The notes: generated by a model not told the origin, from the letters alone. A stretch of 18,700 nt of DNA from Patescibacteria group bacterium (GCA_015485715.1 WFTA01000017.1:1-18700); one strand, 5' to 3'. Numbered from the stretch's first letter, positions 7,824-15,332 are shown. Translations and numbers: made by a program.

Positions 7824-8049
7824 CCTTCGCTTCGCCGAAGCACACAGTGCGAAGGCGAGCTACATATAAATTTAACACCACTAATAAGATTTGGTTGATT
7901 TACATAGATATTGCGAAGCTTCAGCGAGACAATGTCCGCTTTCGCTAAAGCTTCAGCGAGACAAGACCTCTTTGCTTCGCCGAAGCCTTGGCGTAGGAGA
8001 GCTTTGCTTCGCCGAAGCACACAGTGCGAAGGCGAGATTCGCTTCGTTC
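7823..8049. repeat. Cluster of degenerate cttcgccgaag palindromic repeats
   Basis: The 13-base word GCTTCGCCGAAGC occurs at 7829-7841, 7974-7986 and 8006-8018. A 31-base repeat starting with that word is present perfectly at 7829-7859 and 8006-8036. A second word, AAGCTTCAGCGAGACAA, occurs at 7916-7932 and 7948-7964. Neighbouring units from 7916 onward are about 32 bases apart. GCCTTCGC at 7823-7830 pairs with GCGAAGGC at 7849-7856, so a hairpin abuts the tRNA and shares its last base. Apparent ORFs here on both strands only translate the repeat. The stretch differs sharply in composition from the surrounding AT-rich sequence. Confidence 0.88.
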
Positions 8050-8162
8050 AAATTTGCAGTAGTTTGTACTTTGTACTTGGGGTAAGGAATAAGTTTTATT
8101 TACAGATATTTAGCTAAAATTAATCTTCAAAGTACAAAGTATATATTTCTTATTTTTTAAAA
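8050..8162. other. Intergenic stretch with an inverted repeat
   Basis: ACTTTGTACTT at 8068-8078 is perfectly inverted as AAGTACAAAGT at 8130-8140, with a loop of about 51 bases. No gene is visible. Confidence 0.5.
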
Positions 8163-8180
8163 GGTGTGTTATACTACACC
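8163..8180 (+). promoter_or_regulatory. Dyad over a TATACT -10-like box
   Basis: GGTGTGTTATACTACACC is an imperfect dyad with GGTGT and ACACC half-sites. It encloses TATACT at 8170-8175, a fair -10 box for the gene starting at 8219 with a leader of about 37 bases. A convincing -35 box is not visible. The dyad could be an operator, or, with the following AATATTTTTT, a weak terminator. Confidence 0.35.
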
Positions 8181-8218
8181 AATATTTTTTAGTAATAAAA
8201 TTTTTATAGATTTTGGTT

Positions 8219-8995
8219 ATGAAAGGCGTAATTCTAGCAGGAGGTAAAGCTACCAGACTCAGGCCATTGACTAAGGTCATCAGCAAACAGCTTTTACCTG
8301 TATACAATAAACCAATGATTTATTATCCATTAGAGACTTTAATACAAGCAGGAATAGAGGATATTTTGATAGTTGTCAGCAGAGATCATGCAGGTATGTT
8401 TTTAGAGCTTTTATCTGATGGTTCTGCTTTTCTGCAAGATATCAGGAAACTGGAAGGTGGTGATAAATATTGTGATATAAAATTACGTTTGTCATATGTA
8501 ATTCAGGAAGAAGCACGAGGTAGTGCTCATGCTATTAGTCTGGCAGAAAATTTTGCTGATGGAGATAGAATAGTAGTAGTATTGGGGGATAATATTATTC
8601 AAGATAATATCAAGGATGCAGTAGACAGATATAAAATGCAAAAAACAGGAGCTAAAATATTTCTAAAGGAAGTTGATAATCCACAGAGTTTTGGTGTTGC
8701 TGAAATAAGGGAAGATAAAATTATAGGAGTTGTAGAAAAACCAAATACACCTCCAAGCAACTTGGCTGTTGTTGGTATCTATATGTATGACAATCAGGTT
8801 TTTGATATTATAAGGGGTATAAAGCCTTCTGAGAGAGGAGAGCTGGAGACAACTGATGTAAATAATTATTACATATCAAGAAATCAAATGACTTATGAAA
8901 TACTACAGGGATGGTGGGGAGATGGCGGAGAATCGTTTGATTCGCTTTTAAATGCTGGTATATTAGCAGCTAATGAGGCAAAACAAGAAAAGTGA
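8219..8995 (+). CDS. rfbA: RmlA-type glucose-1-phosphate thymidylyltransferase family protein
   Basis: The family joins a hexose 1-phosphate and an NTP to make an activated sugar nucleotide, usually dTDP-glucose for the rhamnose pathway. The 258-aa protein has the N-terminal nucleotide-binding loop (GGKATRLRPLTK, residues 8-19; the usual Gly before Thr is Ala here), SKQLLPVYNKPMIYYPL (22-38), the metal-binding GDN with D125, FGVAE (158-162), EKP (173-175) and RGELETTDVN. These fit RmlA better than GalU or GlmU. It is shorter than classical RmlA of about 290 residues, so the exact sugar and base are uncertain. I chose ATG 8219 over the in-frame TTG at 8213. It is convergent with the glycosyltransferase gene at 9008, with 12 bases between the stops. 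rfbB, rfbC and rfbD are not in the window. Confidence 0.88.
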   Translation: MKGVILAGGKATRLRPLTKVISKQLLPVYNKPMIYYPLETLIQAGIEDILIVVSRDHAGMFLELLSDGSAFLQDIRKLEGGDKYCDIKLRLSYVIQEEARGSAHAISLAENFADGDRIVVVLGDNIIQDNIKDAVDRYKMQKTGAKIFLKEVDNPQSFGVAEIREDKIIGVVEKPNTPPSNLAVVGIYMYDNQVFDIIRGIKPSERGELETTDVNNYYISRNQMTYEILQGWWGDGGESFDSLLNAGILAANEAKQEK

Positions 8996-9007
8996 TAAGA
9001 ATAATTA

Positions 9008-10195
9008 TTAGATTTCATTATAGGCTTTTAGGGTGCTATCTATCATATTTTTGAGGGAGAAGTAATGAATAGAATTGTAAAGGTTTTGCTCTAATTTTTT
9101 TCTTAATTCATTGTTTGAGATAAGCTGGAATATATAATCTGCTGTTTTTTCTTGATTGTGCTTTTCCAAAATTATGCCTGACTGGTTTTGTTTTATAATC
9201 TCAGGTATGGCTCCTACACTGGATGCAATTACAGGAAGAGAAGCAAATCCTGCATCAAGCAGTACATAAGGAAATCCCTCTTTGTATGATGTAAGGGTAA
9301 ATATGTCAAATGCTTTGATGTATTTTTCAGCATAAGGCAGAAATCCTGCAAGGAAGAAATTATCCTTTAAATTGTAGCTGGCGATGTCTTTCTCTAGTTT
9401 ATCTCTTGCAGGACCTTCTCCTATAACTATAAATACAACCCTTTCTCTATACTTAGGATATTTGTCAAAAAACGCTTTGGCAGATTTAATTAAAAAGTCT
9501 ATACCTTTGACAGGGTAGAGATTTGATATTGTCCCTATAATATATTTATCTTTTATATTTTGATTGATGATGTTTTGCAGGTAGTCTCTGGCTTTATCTT
9601 TGGGAAGGTACTCGGCAGGTTCTTTGCTGTTATAGATAAGGACAAGTTTTTTATCTGAAGCTATTTTATTTTTTTTCATAGTTTCTTTGTCTTTTTGGCT
9701 GATAACTATGATGGTATCTTTAAAATACGAGCTTATTTTTTCAGCAATGAAATAGTATATTTTTCTCCACCAATTTAGAGGCTCCAGCAGTATAAATCCA
9801 TGCACAGTATATACCACTTTCACTTTTTTTCTAAAGATGATGTTGTATATTTTGGCACTTACAGCCCCTACTGCTCCTGTTTTGGAGCTGTTTAGATGGA
9901 TGATGTCAGGATCTGTTTTTTTAAGAATTTTGATAAATTCAAAAAATACCAGAATATCTTCAGGAAGTTTGAGATCTCTTTTTAAATATTTAAAGTAGAG
10001 AGTTTTGGATTTGGTATGTTTTTCTGCTTCTTTTATCCAAAAATCATCTTCCTCCCTTTTTTCTCCTATAGCCAGATAAGGAGTAAAGTTTGGCGGCATA
10101 TTTTTAATCAAAGATAAAACATATTGCTGTGCACCTCCCCATTTACTCTGGGTGATAATATAGAGTATTTTGGTTTGATTTTGATTTTTATTCAT
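9008..10195 (-). CDS. GT4-type glycosyltransferase (minus strand)
   Basis: A cytoplasmic GT-B fold glycosyltransferase that probably transfers a sugar from a nucleotide donor to a surface glycan intermediate. The 395-aa protein has the N-terminal SKWGGAQQYV acceptor-side motif (residues 17-26), VYTVHGF (128-134), a second Rossmann domain starting near GTISNLYPVKG (221-231), and the donor-site stretch EGFPYVLLD (306-314). In the usual E-x7-E motif the second acidic residue is Asp here. The frame is open to 10255, but that extension would overlap the divergent gene starting at 10233 and is hydrophobic. The ATG at 10195 starts at a typical family N-terminus and lies 7 bases after a TATAAT. The donor and acceptor cannot be told from sequence alone. 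Confidence 0.9.
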   Translation of the reverse strand: MNKNQNQTKILYIITQSKWGGAQQYVLSLIKNMPPNFTPYLAIGEKREEDDFWIKEAEKHTKSKTLYFKYLKRDLKLPEDILVFFEFIKILKKTDPDIIHLNSSKTGAVGAVSAKIYNIIFRKKVKVVYTVHGFILLEPLNWWRKIYYFIAEKISSYFKDTIIVISQKDKETMKKNKIASDKKLVLIYNSKEPAEYLPKDKARDYLQNIINQNIKDKYIIGTISNLYPVKGIDFLIKSAKAFFDKYPKYRERVVFIVIGEGPARDKLEKDIASYNLKDNFFLAGFLPYAEKYIKAFDIFTLTSYKEGFPYVLLDAGFASLPVIASSVGAIPEIIKQNQSGIILEKHNQEKTADYIFQLISNNELRKKLEQNLYNSIHYFSLKNMIDSTLKAYNEI

Positions 10196-10207
10196 ATTTG
10201 GTATTAT
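10181..10207 (+). promoter_or_regulatory. Possible promoter for the plus-strand glycosyltransferase pair
   Basis: TATTAT at 10202-10207 is one base from the -10 consensus. TTGATT at 10181-10186 lies 15 bases upstream, within the coding start of the minus-strand gene. The -10 box overlaps that of the divergent promoter, so the two promoters would compete for polymerase. Confidence 0.35.
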
Positions 10208-10231
10208 ATATGAGAAAATTAAGAAATTCAA
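10203..10231 (-). promoter_or_regulatory. Promoter for the minus-strand glycosyltransferase, leaderless layout
   Basis: On the minus strand, TTGAAT (10231-10226), a 17-base spacer and a perfect TATAAT (10208-10203) stand 7 bases before the ATG at 10195. Transcription should therefore start at or next to the A of the start codon, giving a leaderless mRNA. The -35 box lies just before the ATG of the divergent gene at 10233. Confidence 0.6.
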
Positions 10232-10232
10232 A

Positions 10233-11348
10233 ATGAAGATAGCTATAGATGCCAATCAGGCCAATAAAAAGATAAAAACAGGAGTTGAAAAATTAAGCTT
10301 TGATCTTATAAAAGCTTTACAGAGGGTCTCTCAAAAAAACAGATTTTCAAACCTTAATTTTACACTTATCTCCCAGTTTCCTCTTCAGGAGGATTTGGAA
10401 GATATGCCCCCTCGTTGGCAGAGCGTGCAGGATATGTGGAGGCATCCTTTCTGGACTCAAAGCAGGCTTCCAATTCTGATCAAAGATTATGATTTATATT
10501 TTACTCCCGGATATATCCCGCCGCTTTTTTGTCCTGTCAAGTCTGCCTGCATAGTACATGATATAGGTTTTGAAAAAAACAGGAAGTTGTATATTCTCTC
10601 AGATTATATCAAGCAGAAAATCGCATTTGAGATTGTCAAATATAAAGCAGATATAATCATTACACCTACTGAGGCGGTCGGGGAAGATATTGTGGAAAAA
10701 TTTCCTGTATTGAAAGATAGGGTTTACTACATACCAATAGGTATTGATCCTGACAGATTTGCTGTAAGATCAAGAGAGAGAGTGGAAGAGATTAAGGCAA
10801 AATATGAACTACCTGACAAATTCCTGCTTTATGTAGGAAGAATTACTGAAAAGAAAAATCTTTTAAATTTGATTAGAGGATTTATCAGGGCAAAGGACAG
10901 GAATAATATTGATGATAGTCTTAATCTTGTTATTGCAGGGAGCATATATTCACAAAAGTATTTTCAAAAGATAGATGATGTCATATCAGGAAGGGATGAC
11001 ATGCTATATCTAGGATATGTAAAAGACGATGATCTGCCTTATATTATGAATCTGTCCTGCAGTCTGGCTTTGGTTAGTTTTGAGGAAGGATTTGGAATCC
11101 CTGTCATAGAAGCCCTAGCCTGCGGCAAAAGAGTGCTTTTGTCAGATATAAAAGTTTTTAAAGAGATAGCAGGTAAATACGGCAGATATGTAAATCCTGA
11201 AGATATAGATGACATAGCAGGCGGCATTAAGGATGTATACCAAGGGGAAGATTCTGATTTTGTTGATGATGTTAAAAAATACGTCATAAATAAGTACAGC
11301 TGGGATAAAATAGCAGAGAAATATTTGGATTTATTTTTGAAATTATGA
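10233..11348 (+). CDS. GT4 family glycosyltransferase
   Basis: A 371-aa GT-B fold enzyme. The N-terminus MKIAIDANQANKKIKTGVEK matches the common GT4 opening of polysaccharide mannosyl- or rhamnosyl-type transferases. The linker into the second domain is YVGRITEKKNLLNLI (from residue 200). The donor site is EGFGIPVIEALACGK with an intact E-x7-E (E285, E293), which binds the nucleotide sugar. It probably adds a sugar to a lipid-linked glycan at the inner face of the membrane. It overlaps the next glycosyltransferase gene by four bases (ATGA at 11345-11348), so the two are one transcription unit. Linkage and substrate are unknown. Confidence 0.92.
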   Translation: MKIAIDANQANKKIKTGVEKLSFDLIKALQRVSQKNRFSNLNFTLISQFPLQEDLEDMPPRWQSVQDMWRHPFWTQSRLPILIKDYDLYFTPGYIPPLFCPVKSACIVHDIGFEKNRKLYILSDYIKQKIAFEIVKYKADIIITPTEAVGEDIVEKFPVLKDRVYYIPIGIDPDRFAVRSRERVEEIKAKYELPDKFLLYVGRITEKKNLLNLIRGFIRAKDRNNIDDSLNLVIAGSIYSQKYFQKIDDVISGRDDMLYLGYVKDDDLPYIMNLSCSLALVSFEEGFGIPVIEALACGKRVLLSDIKVFKEIAGKYGRYVNPEDIDDIAGGIKDVYQGEDSDFVDDVKKYVINKYSWDKIAEKYLDLFLKL

Positions 11349-12466
11349 GATATACCACAGGTAAAAAGAGCAATATTTTGATAATCCATGACAGGTTTAT
11401 GTTCAGAGGAGGAGCTGAAAGGCTCGTGTTGGATCTTGCAAAAGGGCTTAAGGCAGACATTATGACTGCTATGTGGAATGAGCAAGAATCTTTTAGTAGA
11501 GAAGATGTACCTTTCGGGCTTCATGTCTTGGGTTTTGATCCGGGCAGGGCTGTGTTTAGGTATCTATATTTTCAGTATTTGTTTTTGGCTAAGTCAAAAA
11601 TTGCCAGAGAATATGATGTGGTTATTTTTTCAGGCAATAACTGTCTGTCTGCTTATTTAAATATTAAAAGGGGAGTAAAGAAGATATTTTACTGCCATAC
11701 TCCTGTAAGACATGCCTATGATCTGAGAGAGTTCTATCTACAAAATATGCCTTGGTTGAAAAGGCAGATATTCAGGTTTCTGATTTTTGGAAGCAGACTG
11801 GTGTACTGGTGGGGCTTTAGGAAAATGGATATAGTGATAGCTAATTCACAAAATGTAGCAGAGAGAATAAGGAAGTATTTGCGCCGAGAACCTGATTATA
11901 TAGTGTATCCGCCTATTGACATAGATAAGTTTAAATATATAGATACAGAGGATTATTATCTTTCGTTTGCCAGAGTTGACAGGCTTAAAAGAGTGACTGA
12001 TATAGTTAAAGCTTTTCAGAGAATGCCTGACAAGAATCTAATTGTAGCATCTGGAGGTGATGAGCTTGAAACAGTTAAGAAACTTTCTGAAAATTATTCA
12101 AACATACAGATTTTGGGATGGGTGGACGACAGCACGCTTGCAGACTTGGTAGGAAGATGTATAGCTACTATATATATACCCATAAACGAAGACTTTGGCA
12201 TGACTCCGCTTGAGAGTATGGCTGCAGGCAAGCCTTGTATAGGAGTTGCAGAAGGAGGGTTGAAAGAGACCATTATTCACAATCAGACAGGGTATCTGAT
12301 TTCTCCTGATTATACTTTGGATGATATTGTAAAGGCTGTACATTTTATAGACAAAGACAAGTCTCTTGCTATGAAAGATACCTGTATTGCCCATGCTCGG
12401 AAGTTTTCATCTGATAATTTCATTCAAAAAATGAAAGAAATAGTAGAAAAAACAAAGGAGAAATAA
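11345..12466 (+). CDS. GT4 family glycosyltransferase (WbaZ-like)
   Basis: A 373-aa GT-B fold enzyme. RGGAERLVLDLAKGL near the N-terminus is the usual glycine-rich acceptor-side loop. HTPVRHAYDLR is characteristic of the WbaZ-like mannosyltransferase branch of GT4. YLSFARVDRLKRV starts the donor domain, and EDFGMTPLESMAAGKP holds E282 and E290 of the E-x7-E motif. The start codon overlaps the upstream stop, which suggests coupled translation and joint action on the same glycan. The mannosyl assignment is by resemblance only. Confidence 0.9.
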   Translation: MRYTTGKKSNILIIHDRFMFRGGAERLVLDLAKGLKADIMTAMWNEQESFSREDVPFGLHVLGFDPGRAVFRYLYFQYLFLAKSKIAREYDVVIFSGNNCLSAYLNIKRGVKKIFYCHTPVRHAYDLREFYLQNMPWLKRQIFRFLIFGSRLVYWWGFRKMDIVIANSQNVAERIRKYLRREPDYIVYPPIDIDKFKYIDTEDYYLSFARVDRLKRVTDIVKAFQRMPDKNLIVASGGDELETVKKLSENYSNIQILGWVDDSTLADLVGRCIATIYIPINEDFGMTPLESMAAGKPCIGVAEGGLKETIIHNQTGYLISPDYTLDDIVKAVHFIDKDKSLAMKDTCIAHARKFSSDNFIQKMKEIVEKTKEK

Positions 12467-12575
12467 ATTTTGAATTTTGGATTTTGCATTTTGAATTTTG
12501 TTTGGAGTTTGTTTTATTTTTTTATTTGATATATACTAAATATATATAATTATAATTTATTATAGATATAAATAT
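12467..12575. other. Intergenic ttttgaa-type repeat tract
   Basis: A roughly seven-base periodic run (ttttgaa, ttttgga, ttttgca, ttttgaa) covers about 12469-12500. It resembles the TTTAGAATTT words in the other intergenic repeats of this window. The remainder is very AT-rich and carries the likely promoter of the following operon. Confidence 0.5.
12526..12556 (+). promoter_or_regulatory. Probable promoter of the receiver-recJ-rnhA operon
   Basis: TTGATA at 12526-12531 and a perfect TATAAT at 12551-12556 are separated by 19 bases, one or two more than ideal. Transcription would begin near 12563, giving a leader of only about 13 bases. Other TATA-like hexamers nearby (12545-12550, 12558-12563) make the exact box uncertain. 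Confidence 0.4.
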
Positions 12576-12950
12576 ATGCTGGGCAAAGTATTTATAGTAG
12601 AAGATGAAGCAGCGCTTTTGTATGCACTGCAGGCAAAATTAAAGATAGAGGGTTTTGATACTGAAGTAGCAGATTCTGCTGAAGGTGTTGTGGAAAAGAT
12701 AAGAAATTTTATGCCTGATATAGTACTGCTTGATTTATTGCTTCCTAAAGGTGATGGCTGGCAAATCCTTAAAGATTTAAAGGACGATAAGGACTTAAAG
12801 AAGATCCCGGTAATTATAGTTTCAAATCTTGGCGATTCAGAGAACAAGAAAAAAGGCAAAGAGTTGGGAGCAGAGGATTATATTGTAAAGAGTAATTATG
12901 ACTTGAAATATATTGTAAACAGAATCAAAAAACTTCTTAAAATAAAGTAA
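12576..12950 (+). CDS. Single-domain response regulator (receiver only)
   Basis: The 124-aa protein is a complete CheY-like receiver domain with no output domain. The acidic pocket is E9-D10-E11, the phosphorylated residue is D53 in IVLLDLLLP, the switch residue is S83 in IIVSN, and the conserved lysine is K105 in YIVKS. Stand-alone receivers usually act by protein-protein contact with a partner or as phosphorelay intermediates. No histidine kinase is present in the window. recJ starts nine bases after its stop, so it is probably the first gene of an operon with recJ and rnhA. No Shine-Dalgarno sequence is visible. Confidence 0.93.
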   Translation: MLGKVFIVEDEAALLYALQAKLKIEGFDTEVADSAEGVVEKIRNFMPDIVLLDLLLPKGDGWQILKDLKDDKDLKKIPVIIVSNLGDSENKKKGKELGAEDYIVKSNYDLKYIVNRIKKLLKIK

Positions 12951-12959
12951 TTTATCTTT

Positions 12960-14708
12960 ATGCATAGAAAGTGGAGAGTGAGGGAAGAAATTCCCCATGC
13001 TCTGGTTAAAAGATTTCCTGATTTAAATCCTGTCATACTTCAGATATTGTATAACAGAGGTCTTAAAACAAAGGATGAAATAGAAAGTTTTCTAAGGTCA
13101 GACTGGAATCTTGATATTCTGGATCCTTTTTTATTTCAGGATATGGAAAAGGCAGTTGATATTATCTTTTCTCATATTGAGCAAGGCAGTAGAATAGTTG
13201 TATTTGGAGACTATGATGCAGATGGGGTATGTGGATCAGCTATTGTATATCTAACTTTGAGGCACATAGGAGCACAAAATGTGGAGATATATATTCCGCA
13301 CAGAGAGTTTGAAGGATACGGTCTTAATCAGACAGCCATTCAAGCGCTTTTTAATAAAAATACCAGCCTTATCATAACTGTTGATTTGGGGATAGGTAAT
13401 ATAGAAGAGATAGAATTTCTGCACAGCAAAGGGATAAAGAGTATAGTGATAGACCATCATACTGTTTTGAAGGATAGTGCAGGCAGACAGATACTTCCTG
13501 TATCTGATGCTATTATTCACTCAGGGGTAGAGGGAGAGAGTTATCCATACAAGCATTTGTCAGGCACAGGAACTGCTTTCAAAGTTGCTCAGGCTTTACT
13601 CCAAAAAAGCGGCAAAGACGAAAAAGAGTCTTTTGCCAAATGGCTCCTTGATCTGGTGGCTATAGGCACTATAGCAGATATGGTGCCGCTTACAGGCGAG
13701 AACAGGGTACTAGTCAAATACGGACTCAAAGTTTTGAACAAGACCAGAAGAATGGGACTTCGTATGCTTATAGAAAAAAGCGGACTTATGGAAAACGGAT
13801 ACATAGATCCAAGTGCTTCTTTTAATTTAAATGCATGGAATGTTGCCTTTCAGATTGCTCCGCGACTGAATGCCGCCGGCCGCCTTAACCATGCCCGTGA
13901 AGCGCTGGAGTTGATCTTGTCTGAGGACAGCCAAGAGGCCTATGATCTGGCACAGCATTTAAATGATGTAAACAGGGAAAGGCAGCAAGTATCAGACCAA
14001 GTGTATCAGGAGGCAATGGAGATAATAGGCGATGTAGACGGAAAGTCGTTTTTATTTGCCAAAAGTTCCAATTGGCCTGTGGGTGTACTTGGTATTGTGG
14101 CAGGCAGGATAGCCAATACATTTAACAAACCGGTTGTACTTCTGACAGAGTTTAGAGGGCTGTATCATGGATCAGGGAGATCTGTGGAAGGATTTGATAT
14201 TACTAAAGCTTTAAGCAGATTTGAGAAGTATTTAACATCATACGGGGGACATAGTGGTGCTTGTGGCCTTTCACTTAAAGAGGAGAATATAGATGAATTT
14301 GTAGAGGCATTCAGCTCCTATCTTGATAAAAAGATGAAGGATGCGGATCTGACACCTATACTTGATATAGATGTAAATATGCCTTTGAATAGGGTAGATG
14401 AAAAACTGATTGAAGATATAGAAAATTTGGAGCCATTTGGACAAGATAATCCTGAACCTCTTTTTACAACAGGTAACCTTATAGTAGATAAGGTAGAGAC
14501 AGTAGGAAGTGGTGATAAGCATTTGAGAGTGTATTTGAGAGAAGGAGACAGTATTTATAAATTTATGGGATTTGGAATGAAAGACTATTTCAGCGAGCAG
14601 AGTATAGATACAGGAAGCAGGGTAGATGTTGTATACACCTTGTCGTTTAATGAGTGGAGAGGAAACAAAGAGATACAATTCAAGATAAAAGATATCAGAA
14701 GGAGATAG
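12960..14708 (+). CDS. recJ: Single-stranded-DNA-specific exonuclease RecJ
   Basis: RecJ degrades single-stranded DNA 5' to 3' in recombination and mismatch or base-excision repair. The 582-aa protein has the DHH phosphoesterase core: GDYDADG at residues 83-89, D142 in VDLGIG, DHH at 165-167 and D240 in AIGTIADMVPL. The linker helix region with RLNAAGRL follows, then the DHHA1 domain with GRSVEGFD and GGHSGACG (from residue 429), and a C-terminal OB-like domain. All metal-binding motifs are present, so it should be active. It has no visible Shine-Dalgarno sequence. The rnhA start lies one base after its stop. Confidence 0.96.
   Translation: MHRKWRVREEIPHALVKRFPDLNPVILQILYNRGLKTKDEIESFLRSDWNLDILDPFLFQDMEKAVDIIFSHIEQGSRIVVFGDYDADGVCGSAIVYLTLRHIGAQNVEIYIPHREFEGYGLNQTAIQALFNKNTSLIITVDLGIGNIEEIEFLHSKGIKSIVIDHHTVLKDSAGRQILPVSDAIIHSGVEGESYPYKHLSGTGTAFKVAQALLQKSGKDEKESFAKWLLDLVAIGTIADMVPLTGENRVLVKYGLKVLNKTRRMGLRMLIEKSGLMENGYIDPSASFNLNAWNVAFQIAPRLNAAGRLNHAREALELILSEDSQEAYDLAQHLNDVNRERQQVSDQVYQEAMEIIGDVDGKSFLFAKSSNWPVGVLGIVAGRIANTFNKPVVLLTEFRGLYHGSGRSVEGFDITKALSRFEKYLTSYGGHSGACGLSLKEENIDEFVEAFSSYLDKKMKDADLTPILDIDVNMPLNRVDEKLIEDIENLEPFGQDNPEPLFTTGNLIVDKVETVGSGDKHLRVYLREGDSIYKFMGFGMKDYFSEQSIDTGSRVDVVYTLSFNEWRGNKEIQFKIKDIRRR
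14699..14704 (+). promoter_or_regulatory. Ribosome binding site of the RNase HI gene
   Basis: AAGGAG lies five bases before the ATG at 14710, inside the last codons of recJ. It is one of the few clear Shine-Dalgarno sequences in the window. It shows that the translation machinery can use them, even though most genes here lack one. Confidence 0.7.
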
Positions 14709-14709
14709 T

Positions 14710-15129
14710 ATGGGCAGAAAAAAACTTAAAAAATTTATCATCTATACTGACGGCGGAGCACGGGGAAATCCCGGACCAGCCGGCATAGGGGTTGTGATAA
14801 AAGATGAAAATGGTAATATTTTGAAAGAGTACAGCGAATACATTGGCACAGCTACCAATAATCAGGCAGAGTATAGAGCTGTTTTAAAAGCTTTTGATTT
14901 GATAGAGGAGTATTGTCCATGTGAAGTGGATTTTTATCTTGATTCAGAGTTGGTAGCAAAACAGCTTTCCAGAGAGTATAAGATAAAAAATCCTGAGCTT
15001 GCCAAGCTTTTTGTCAAGATTTGGAATAAGCAAATGCAGGGGGTAAAAGCAGTATTTCACAGCATACCCAGAGATCAAAACAAACACGCTGACAGACTTG
15101 TTAATCAAGCTATAGATAGACAAGAATGA
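14710..15129 (+). CDS. rnhA: Ribonuclease HI
   Basis: It cleaves the RNA strand of RNA-DNA hybrids, removing R-loops and primers. The 139-aa protein has the complete catalytic set: D14 in YTDGGARGNPGP, E54 in NNQAEYRA, D78 in FYLDSELV and D128 in KHADRLVNQA. It lacks a basic protrusion of the E. coli kind and looks like the compact RNase HI subgroup found in archaea and many Gram-positives. It follows recJ with one base between stop and start and has a good Shine-Dalgarno sequence, so the two are co-transcribed. Confidence 0.95.
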   Translation: MGRKKLKKFIIYTDGGARGNPGPAGIGVVIKDENGNILKEYSEYIGTATNNQAEYRAVLKAFDLIEEYCPCEVDFYLDSELVAKQLSREYKIKNPELAKLFVKIWNKQMQGVKAVFHSIPRDQNKHADRLVNQAIDRQE

Positions 15130-15149
15130 AATCCAAAATCCTAAACTCT

Positions 15150-15332
15150 AAATTCTAAACAAACCCCAAAATAATTATCCAATTTACAACCCAGCCCCAC
15201 TTTTTGAGGTAAATCTGTGTTATAAAACCATAGGGTGTATAATTTGATTTAAAGCAACATATCTGCAGATAATGTTGAAAAGTGGGGCTGGGTTGTAAAT
15301 TGGATAATTATTTTATGGTTTGTTTAGAATTT
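15150..15332. repeat. 183-bp inverted repeat with 55-nt arms
   Basis: Bases 15168-15204 are perfectly complementary to 15278-15314 (37 bp). After two mismatches, pairing continues outward between 15150-15165 and 15317-15332, giving 53 of 55 pairs. The 73-base loop (15205-15277) contains a nested palindrome: CAACAT at 15255-15260 and ATGTTG at 15272-15277 around the perfect palindrome ATCTGCAGAT at 15261-15270. The outer ends consist of the TTTAGAATTT word seen near other genes. No ORF lies inside. It could be a non-autonomous mobile element of MITE type, a structured RNA, or a bidirectional transcription barrier between rnhA and the next gene. Confidence 0.93.

Noticed and set aside
7727..8020. 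Minus-strand ORF of 97 aa over the tRNA and the repeat cluster
   Set aside because: Its C-terminal part is the reverse complement of tRNA-Ser, a frequent source of false proteins (GGGGGTRTRKPL type), and its N-terminal part only translates the palindromic repeats.
7829..8036. CRISPR-like array with ~32-base spacing
   Set aside because: The repeats are degenerate, there are no unique spacers of constant length between identical repeats, and no cas gene is present.
7891..8117. Two overlapping plus-strand ORFs of 64 and 68 aa
   Set aside because: Both translate the same repeat units in different frames, giving Ala/Arg/Ser-rich text with no gene-like composition and no start signals.
10196..10255. 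N-terminal extension of the minus-strand glycosyltransferase to 10255
   Set aside because: It would overlap the start of the divergent gene and displace the conserved family N-terminus; the promoter-like boxes lie inside this stretch.
15150..15332. Intrinsic terminator for rnhA
   Set aside because: The arms are much longer and the 73-base loop much larger than in ordinary terminators, and only a short T-run ends the right arm. It may stop transcription, but the simple label does not explain the structure.
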